64,000 bases of DNA from contig JAKCPI010011779.1 of assembly GCA_023213315.1 (NCBI GenBank), positions 1 through 64,000 of the forward strand, written 5' to 3'. Numbering within the stretch: the stretch's first letter is position 1; each line of letters opens with the position of its first letter. Of the stretch, positions 57,075 to 64,000 are shown one piece after another. The notes beneath the pieces are model-generated. The model did not search any database. It was not told the origin of the DNA and was given only the letters and a program-made list of their open reading frames with translations. Made by a program: the position numbers and the translations under genes. This DNA is from Euborellia annulipes (taxonomy: Eukaryota; Arthropoda; Insecta; Dermaptera; Anisolabididae).

Positions 57075-57900
57075 CTTTTACTTTCTCTTACCTATATATT
57101 TTAATATATACAAAGTATTGGATTCAAGTTAAAAATTCGATGTCGAGATTTTTAATGGATTTACACGTTTTGAGGTTCCATGATTCCAAAAAAGTGGTGA
57201 ACAAAATATCTCAAGAACAAAAAGAGCTAGGATGTTGAAATTTTATATTTAAGTTAAGTATTGCCTTGCGACATGACACGAAGCTTTTGAGAAAAATCGA
57301 TCAAAAAGTACTAGTACTTTATTGATGTACTTTTTCAGTTTTTTTTTCGATTTTCTTAAAATTCGATCCAAAGATTTTGATTAAAATTCAGAAACCAATT
57401 ATGTTTTAGATGCTCTTTAAAATGTATATTCTCATTTTGCCGTTGAAATCTTCTGAAGACCACTTTACTCTTGTCCTTCATAGAAAAATAGGAGAAATGG
57501 CTGCCATGGTAACAAAGTATAAATGTTTCCCCATGTTTATAAATTTTACAAGGAGCAAAAATAAGCTTTTAAATAAAATCCCCCAAAGAGTACTAGTAGA
57601 CTACTTTACTGTTGTACTTTTTTCGATTTTTTCAATAATCAATTATTTTTTAGATGCTCTTTAAAATGTATATTTTTATTTTGCCTTCAAAATTGTTTGT
57701 TGCACTCTTTACTCTTGTACTAAAATATAAATAGTTTCTCATGTTTATACATTTTACAATTTGAATTATATCTCATGTACTGCTGGAAACTAAATAAAAT
57801 ATATGTCGAGACAAAAAATCTGGTGTGACAGACACAACTTTCAATTATCGATGCTAAGAGAAAGTTGTTTATACTGTGCGACCAGTCACACCAGTTTTTT
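57075..57900 (+). repeat. Repeat A, near full-length reference copy
   Basis: Left hairpin ACTTTCTCTTACCTATATA... at 57080. Then AAAAATTCGATGTCGAGAT, TCCAAAAAAGTGGTG, AAATTTTATATTTAAGTTAA, AAAAAGTACTAGTACTTTAT, ATGCTCTTTAAAATGTATAT (twice, showing an internal duplication of about 240 bp) and GGCTGCCATGGTAACAAA. It ends with the right hairpin (AAATCTGGTGTGACAG ... CCAGTCACACCAGTTTTT, 57818-57900). No transposase; open frames are by-products. Confidence 0.85.
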
Positions 57901-59030
57901 ATTTTAATTCTTAGTTTAGATTAATAATTTATTAAATCAACTAGTCTTTGGCGTCTTTATATTAAAAAATCCTTTAAATGAAATTAACTAATATAAAAAG
58001 AAATATTTGAAAATATTAAAAGTCAATTTCCGAGTAAACATATTAATTAAATATTTTGTTTATTAACATTTAAATATTCTCTCTTATTACGGAGAGTACA
58101 AGTAATAAAGGGAAATCAACTATACCTGGAAAATTTTCATTTTATAAAATTTATAAAAGCTGAATAAAAGGAGATATTAGTTCAAAAAGAAAAGTCACTC
58201 GCATTAGATGAAATACTTAATATAATTTTAATTTCAATTAGATCCCTTTCTATATTCTTTTTGTTCTTTTTAAAATAATCTTTTACTGGTAGTATTAGAA
58301 AGAATTCTCGTAATAATTTGTTTTTCGAATAAAAACATGACTTTGGAATTTTATTAATAATATGAGGTAAATAAGAAATTGATATGGGAAATTTTGTTTG
58401 ATACATAGTAAAAACGCATAATAAATTTGAGATGTTACTCAAATAGGCCTATATACTAGGGGAAATCCACTTAACAAAATAATAGAAAATTTCTAAATAT
58501 TTTTTTTATATTTAAAGGGAGCTATGAATAGAATAAAAAACAATTTTGAGTAATTAATATTATAAAGTTTAGCTATCCTTTAGAATAAAATTTTTTTTTA
58601 CTTTCAAACATCGAAATATTTTTTGTAAAATTATTTATACAGATTTCTGTTTTGAAAATGAATACCTTACCTTTATTAGAAATAAAGCTCGAGGTTATAT
58701 TATAAATAAATTTTAATTATATCAAATTCATGTGCAGTGAAAAAAAATTTTATTTATCGACTAGATATCCACACCTAATAGCATCATATTTTAGATCTGG
58801 AATTACTATGAAATTTAACAATTAGTATAGAAATAGTATATGTTCTATAGAAATTCACAATTTTCAATGAATCTAAGTATTTCAAATTAAGTACACATCA
58901 AGGGCTGATACAAGGGGGGATGAAGGGATAATTACACCACCCCCTTCTCGAGATTTAAGAAAAATATATCGCTTGGAAATTAAATTTTATTTTTAATATA
59001 AAATTTTAAAAATTTGATTTGTATATATAT
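57901..59030. other. AT-rich, no gene seen
   Basis: Low-complexity intronic DNA; the frame at 58182-58442 is Ile/Ser/Lys-rich and unsupported. Confidence 0.55.
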
Positions 59031-59033
59031 TCT

Positions 59034-59110
59034 GGCACCCAAGTACAGAATGCAACTTTACTGAAACTAAGAGGAAGTTGTGTGCTGTGCGACCAGTCAT
59101 ACCAGATTAC
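59034..59110 (-). repeat. Repeat A right hairpin fragment
   Basis: TCTGGCACCCAAGTACAGAA, AAGTTGTGTGCTGTGCGACC and AGTCATACCAGATTA; isolated terminal hairpin. Confidence 0.65.
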
Positions 59111-59146
59111 TCCCTCCCTCCGAAAAACTCTTCTCCGCCCTTGGTA

Positions 59147-59342
59147 CAGTGAGCGCCACAATTAAGTCCACATCAGGTATTTGGAGCCTTAAGTATATGG
59201 TATATAGTGAAATAATTTTAAATTTGAAAAGGTAAAATTAAATCTGTAGAGATGATTTTCAGTCATTAAAATTATTTCACTGTATACTATAAATCCTCAA
59301 GGCTCTAGATATCAGGTTGGGACTTAATTGTGACGCTTACTG
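59147..59342. mobile_element. Tc1-like MITE, copy 2 (CAGTGAGCG ends)
   Basis: CAGTGAGCGCCACAATTAAG to CTTAATTGTGACGCTTACTG, TA on both sides. Shares TTAAGTATATGGTA and AATAATTTTAAATTTGAAAA with copy 1. Confidence 0.85.
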
Positions 59343-59383
59343 TACACATATAGTATTTGTAACGGCGGGTAACGTAGTAATAA

Positions 59384-59846
59384 TTTGAATATCTTAAATG
59401 TTTTGGGATCCGAGATAAATCACTGAGTAAAAGAGATAGGGAAGCCTGGGCAAGAACACGTTGTGGCAGCACATATTTAGGAGGAAAGATCTGGAGGAAG
59501 GAAAGAAGATGCAGACTGTGTAAGAAAGAAGAAGAGTATCCAGAGCATATTCTGAAATGTCCAGTGTTAATCGGAAGTCTACCCGGGAACCTGAAGGAAG
59601 AATTGGAGTCGCGGAAGGAAGAAGATACGGTTAGAGCACTGAAGAAGGGCCCAGAAAAGAAAATCTTCGCTGTATGGAGAATATGGGAACGCCTCGTAGA
59701 GGAAGAAAGAAGAGAAGAAGATAATTCTTAAATAATGTTTTTAAAGTTTTTTTTTTTTTTTTATTTTTTTGTAAACAACATGTTAAAAATGTAGACCGAT
59801 GTCCAAAAAAGGACAAGGTGGAATCAATAAATAAATAAAAAAAATA
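59384..59846 (+). pseudogene. LINE 3' end with C-terminal zinc-knuckle segment
   Basis: Truncated non-LTR retrotransposon. An open frame from 59384 to the stop at 59729-59731 includes RDREAWARTRCGSTYLGGKI, then CRLCKKEEEYPEHILKCPVL, a Cys/His motif (CxxC, 8 residues, H, 4 residues, C) as found at the C-terminus of several LINE ORF2 proteins, and an acidic/basic tail ending RREEDNS. The 3' untranslated region is short and ends in (AATA)n repeats (59827-59846), a typical LINE tail. The 5' part, including the reverse transcriptase, is missing, as expected for 5' truncation. Confidence 0.8.
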
Positions 59847-60113
59847 AAATGTTTCGGGGAATCAAATTTCTTTAATATCGGAGCACAAAACTATTTTTCC
59901 TTTTGGCCAGGTATACGACTGACACTGTCTCCATTCAGTACCCTCACTTGAACTCAACATCCTTCCTTAACACTTGCAATGCAATAAGAAGGCGGGCAAT
60001 TGCTCGTCGTAGGCAAACATTTGTCAATATTTACCAACTACCCCTCGAGTGGATTATGTTGTATATCCAACATGCTAGTGTAATATACAAGGAGTAGAAC
60101 ACTTGGTACAGAC
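59847..60113. other. Intronic sequence beside the Beat exon
   Basis: 59900-60095 is of mixed composition and carries a 64-codon plus-strand frame without recognisable motifs. Confidence 0.4.
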
Positions 60114-60247
60114 CCGTTTGCCGTTGACTAGCCAGGTCAGGTTGGCTGCTGGATTAGCCGCAGGTGCAGTGCAGTTTGCCTTTAGAACATCACCAGCCGC
60201 ATACCTCTGCTTCTCAATCTCGATCTGAGGATTTCCGTCGGGGAGGT
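60114..60247 (-). CDS. Beaten path (Beat) family protein, internal exon
   Basis: Internal exon of a Beat-type immunoglobulin-superfamily gene. Beat proteins are neuronal cell-surface or secreted proteins that bind Side proteins in axon guidance (family knowledge). On the minus strand the exon follows an acceptor ending TTTGGCAG and precedes a donor GTCTGT. It is 134 nt long: two bases finishing a codon, then 44 codons, ending in phase 0. The peptide has the second-Ig-domain signature of the family: LPDGNPQIEIEKQ, then RYAAGDVLKANCTAP (B-strand cysteine), PAANLTWLVNGKR (C-strand tryptophan) and an N-glycosylation site at NLT. The surroundings are AT-rich repeats, so conservation of an open frame plus splice sites is persuasive. 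The subfamily (Beat-I to -VII) was not assigned. Upstream exons encoding the signal peptide and first Ig domain were not found before position 64000. Confidence 0.87.
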
Positions 60248-60751
60248 CTGCCAAACACAAAGCAATCTGTTAACATCTCACTAGAGATTTTTATCTCTAC
60301 TGGAAATCAATTAATTACGCAATCTCCTAGAGTATTAAAGTTTAATCATTAAATTTGCTTGAGAGAGAGAGAGAGAGAGACGATTGAGTAGAATTTAGAT
60401 CAATATTTGGAGATCAGACAATTTATTCGTTATTTCTATTTTGAATATCATTAAAACTAACATTCAAAGGGCTGGTAATTTATTAATGATTTTAAGGGAT
60501 CCCTTTTGTAACATGATTTAAGCAATTTAAGCGCGACGTGAGGTTTGATGACAGTACTTCTTAAGAATTTTAATATCCTACTTTCTCTTGGTAATATCCT
60601 TAAAAACATTCGGGAACTTTACATTAGAAACAAAAAGAGGAAAAAAAAAAAAATTTCAAATTTACATTACCAAGTTTTTCGTCTTATTTATGAATGATTA
60701 ATTTTATTTTTTGAAGCCTTATTTAAAAAAGTATTTCGCTTTGGTCATGGT
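60248..60751. other. Beat intron sequence, (GA)n tract
   Basis: (GA)n microsatellite at 60361-60380; otherwise AT-rich. No upstream Beat exon found here. Confidence 0.6.
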
Positions 60752-61445
60752 CAGGGGCGCCGGAACTAATTTGAATCAGGGGGGGGGGCAAAAATTTTTT
60801 TTTAGAAAATTAAAATATTTTAATATGTTCAAATAGTATAAAACAAAAACAAATCTACTATAAAGCTTTAAAAATTTTAAATAAAATTAACAATTTTAAT
60901 AACATTAAAATTTTAAAAAATTTGCTAGTGATTTTATCAGAAATTTTTTTAGGCTATATTTATACTATTTGAATGAAATAAATATTTTTTATTTTCTTCT
61001 TTTAATTCAATATAAAATGTTTTTAGAAATTAGAAATATAATAGGGTCTATCAGGGCCGGAACTAGGTGATTTTTTAGGGGGGGGCAAAATTTAATTTGC
61101 CGCCCCCTCCTTAAAATTTTCTTTACAAAATTCATATCATTTTACCTTTTTTTTAGTAAATTTTTCTTTAATTGCCGCCCGGGGCACGCGCACCCACTGC
61201 CCCCCCCCCCCTCCCCCTAGATCCGGCCCTGGGGTCTATATAAAATATTTTGGAAAAAAATGAATTTCTTATTTCTTACTCTTTTAATTTTTTTTAATAT
61301 AAAAGATTTTATTTTTCAAAAGTAAAAATGTATCATTTTTAAAGATAAATGAAATAAAAGAAGAAATATTGCCCCCTCTGCCCCCTCCTATAGGATGCCG
61401 GGGGGGGGCAATGTACCCTTGCCCCCCCCAGTTCCGGCGCCTATG
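60752..61445. mobile_element. hAT element, CAGGGGCGCC family, copy 3
   Basis: Perfect duplication GTCATGGT (60744-60751, 61446-61453). Ends CAGGGGCGCCGGAAC and GTTCCGGCGCCTATG. Core closely matches the 23.7-kb copy (AACAAAAACAAATCTACTAT). Carries a second hAT at 61052-61231. Confidence 0.93.
61052..61231. mobile_element. 180-bp hAT MITE nested in hAT copy 3
   Basis: Perfect duplication GGGTCTAT (61044-61051, 61232-61239). Ends CAGGGCCGGAACTAGG and CTAGATCCGGCCCTG. C-run and G-run subterminal stretches. Confidence 0.92.
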
Positions 61446-62823
61446 GTCATGGTGTCATATAATCAGGGGCAAATTCAGTTTCGAATTTGATTTCAATTTA
61501 TGCTAATAAATTTAATAAGAGTTTTTTTTAAGCAGAAAGCTCAGTTCTCTGGGATTATAAAAAAAGAAATTCATTTCAAAGGTGATTTTTTTTTTTTTTT
61601 TGAATATTTTCTGAGTGACATTTCAGTCTCAATTGATCTTCAGTGTTGTTTAATATTTCCAAGCTCAACTGAATAAGATCTTTATCGCGATGTCAATCTC
61701 AAAATAAACCAAGTGAAAAAAAATTGTCATCTTTATTTCTATTTTTGCGCACCTTCTTTATAAAAAAAATATATATAAAAAAAAAAATAAATGAATATTT
61801 GAGTAGTTTGTAAACGAAACGAAAAAAAATTCTTTTCTCAATTATTTATTTTTTAATTAATAATAAATAAAAAAAAAATAGAATATCTAATTTATTTATT
61901 TTAATCTCTCAAATAATTAAGTTTATTTTTAATCTTATTCTATTTTATTTCCTTCAAATATAATTTGAATTTAAAAACATCAAGAATTACAAGATAATAC
62001 AATATAAATTAACAAATAAACATAGCAAAGTAAAAAAAAAATAAAAAAAAAAAAAAATAACTCCGCTGGAATAAAATTATATCTTACTTAATTAGGAATA
62101 TTCATTTCAAGAAGAATTCCTATTTATTTATTTATTTTTTTTTTTTTGCAATTTATAATATTAATGCAAAGAATAATTGAACAAGCAGTCAAAGCAAAGC
62201 CTTAAGCAATTTTCATAGCCAGCATGCGAAAAGCTCAAAATAAATAAAGATTCTCAATCTAGACCTGAAATAAAACATTTTCGTTCATCTTAAATGCATT
62301 CATTGGAAAAAAGCGTTTGGACTGGGGCAAGGATACACTGCGGGGGCACTCACTACCTAGGATTGTCAAGAAGTGGACAACCAAAAAACATATTTAATGA
62401 TAAATTCAAAAAGACCTAAAAATAAAATCAAAATGTCTATTTGCCACCCCCTCACCTAAGAAAAAAAATCTTCCAATTATGCTAAGGTCAATTTCTTTCC
62501 TCTGAATAATGTGAACAACTTATACAGGACTTAAAGATATCATTTTTCATAATATATTGATAATAGACAAATAATAAGTCAAGCATTCCTGAACGAACAC
62601 TTGAATGCACGTCTTCCATTCCTCTCTTCATGCAAAAGTTTGAGACACCAGGATCGCCAAATAACTATATCCTCCACTGAAGATGGCCAGGCGTTAGTCC
62701 GGTCGAAATATGTAAAGCGATTCCTTCTGCTGTTTTAATCATAGTTATAATTATTTTTGTATATTTTGATTAAAAACAACTAGCTCAGGGACCCACATCT
62801 TGTGGGTACGTGGATGGCGACCA
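61446..62823. other. AT-rich, no gene seen
   Basis: Long poly-A/T tracts (61720-62160). 62640-62720 contains CCACTGAAGATGGCCAGGCG and GTCGAAATATG, a repeat-like motif also seen near 6.6 kb. Confidence 0.5.
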
Positions 62824-63255
62824 CGAGCTACCCTAGCTGGGACTGGCAGTACTTCTTTTCTTTGTATGTCAGTCTCTTCCCTTCTAAATTTTCAACAGGC
62901 GTCAGACCGTGCAACGGGCCGGCCTATTCTATCCCTTCTCGGTCGCAAAAACCCATGAACCGCCAACCCTGAACAGCGGAATTAAGGCGAAGAAAGAAGA
63001 AGATTAAAAACAACATGAATTTCTTCTAAGAGTGCTTTTACGAGCTGCCCTAGCTGGTACTGGCAGTACTTCTTTTCTTTGTATGTCAGTCTCTTCCCTT
63101 CTAAATTTTCAAAAGGCGTCAGACCGTGCGACTGGCCGGTCTGTTCTATTCCTTCTCGGTCGCAAAAACCCATGAACCGCCGTCCCCGAACAGCGGGATT
63201 AAAGCGAAGAAAGAAGATTAAAAACAACCTGAATTTCTTCTAAGAGTGCTTTTAC
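62824..63255. repeat. 217-bp tandem duplication, two units
   Basis: Units 62824-63040 and 63041-63255 share CTAGCTGGNACTGGCAGTAC, GTATGTCAGTCTCTTCCCTT, CGGTCGCAAAAACCCATGAA and AATTTCTTCTAAGAGTGCTT. The minus-strand frame over the second unit (62982-63227) is not supported as a gene. Confidence 0.9.
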
Positions 63256-64000
63256 TTTGACATGTAAACAACGAAAAAAGATAAAGATTAGGCTCAGGGA
63301 GGGTTAGCTTAATTGTGGCAGCCATATTGTGCTGTTGCCAATTTATCACTAAAAAATCCCTAACTTCACGATGGTAGTCTCATTATGGGATAAAGCGGCC
63401 TTAATTTGTCAAGCACTCCTTCCGTCGACCTCAAGATAAGGCTGGGCTATGAATACGGGTAATACACATGCTGAAAGAATATTATAAACTAGATGAAGGC
63501 AATTTTTTGTAGAAACTTCATCTTCTATTCTTGTACACTCTATAGAAGAGTAGTTTTCATTTTAATGATTTTATTTAAAGCGAAAGAATAAGAGTTCTTT
63601 TTATTCGTTCTAATTGGCAAAATAAAGCCTATTTAAAAAAAAAAAAATCTAAATATTGGAGCATATTGCATATCGTATTTTATCAATCTCCTTCACTTAT
63701 TGGTTTTTTTTTTTTTCAAACACCAGCCCTTCAAGGTTATTTCGTCTTTTTACCCTTGTTTTCATTCAGTATTTTTTCCCCTCTTTTTTTTTCTTACACC
63801 ATGATTGCATATGGAGTAAATGATCATTCTTATCTTTTTTCTTGAAATGAAATCGGCGGAGTGAGTGATTTTTTTTTCTTAATATGTGAATTGTGAAGTG
63901 AAGTCAAGTTATATTATAACTAATAAAGTGGTAACTATAGTTGATATATAATGAGCAAAAGCTGTCTGATCTACCATCCGAATGACGACAACGATAAAGC
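63256..64000. other. No gene seen
   Basis: 63256-63480 is of mixed complexity, and the remainder is T-rich. No Beat first-Ig exon is recognisable on the minus strand. Confidence 0.45.

Larger units (their letters stand above)
39634..60113 (-). other. Very long intron of the Beat gene
   Basis: The 20,480 bp between the two Beat exons begin with GT (60113-60112) and end with AG (39635-39634) on the minus strand. The flanking phases agree (0/0), so direct splicing is possible, although a small missed exon cannot be excluded. The intron is packed with transposons: Harbinger-like pairs, hAT, piggyBac, Tc1-like and LINE remnants. Confidence 0.7.

Noticed and set aside
57056..57664. Open frames in Repeat A copies (also 81-371, 1355-1672, 12948-13217, 29840-30040 and others)
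   Set aside because: The same peptide pieces (such as KFDVEILMDIH) recur wherever Repeat A occurs and are broken differently each time, so they are by-products of the repeat.
59631..59816. Minus-strand open frame over the LINE 3' end
   Set aside because: Shadow of the purine-rich LINE reading frame on the plus strand.
62982..63227. 81-codon minus-strand frame in the tandem duplication
   Set aside because: The equivalent frame in the first unit is not conserved as an open frame, and no known motif is present.

Overview
The window is about 64 kb of very AT-rich eukaryotic DNA, most likely from an arthropod. The only recognisable host gene is a member of the Beaten path (Beat) immunoglobulin family, which I know from insects and other arthropods. 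Two minus-strand exons are visible, at 60247-60114 and 39633-39327. Both have clean splice signals and matching phase, and they are separated by a 20,480-bp intron. The 5' exons should lie to the right of the window. The last exon was not found and lies somewhere to the left of 39.3 kb or outside the window. There are no bacterial-style operons, rRNA genes, CRISPR arrays or intact transposase genes. The species cannot be named from the sequence.

Almost everything else is a dense, nested layer of non-autonomous mobile DNA. The dominant family (here 'Repeat A') occurs in more than 20 full or partial copies. It has a hairpin at its left end, an internal TG/GTCT-rich stretch, and a larger hairpin built around ATCTGGTGTGAC at its right end. 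Other families are dated relative to Repeat A because they interrupt it: a mariner (11961-12856), a Tc1-like MITE (52619-52816), an AACAGGGT-ended MITE (26792-27040) and a palindromic tRNA-like insertion (about 33332-33765).

Region by region: 0-2 kb holds Repeat A copies. 2.1-2.75 kb holds a possible small spliced transcript with a 32-bp tandem repeat. 4.0-5.5 kb holds three degenerate tandem units. 5.85-6.2 kb holds a reverse-transcriptase relic. 6.4-15.8 kb holds MITEs, a deleted mariner and a hAT element (8-bp duplication GTCTAATC) carrying a 798-bp foldback. 15.8-20 kb is AT-rich and largely featureless. 20.3-22.1 kb holds two opposed MITE copies. 23.7-28.5 kb holds hAT, nested MITEs and foldbacks. 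28.9-36.5 kb holds tRNA-derived SINEs, TGACGTCA-containing repeats, TTAA elements and the tRNA palindrome. 36.6-37.1 kb holds a mariner relic. 39.3-60.2 kb is the Beat exons and the giant intron, itself filled with hAT, Harbinger-like, piggyBac and Tc1-like elements and a LINE 3' end. 60.7-61.4 kb is a hAT inside which another hAT sits, each with a perfect 8-bp target duplication. 62.8-63.3 kb is a 217-bp tandem duplication.

Several target-site duplications are exact and make the boundaries firm: TA for mariner/Tc1 types, TTAA for piggyBac types, TAA for the Harbinger-like pair and 8 bp for hAT. The genes do not form a pathway. The interest lies in the transposon nesting and in a few odd palindromic structures.
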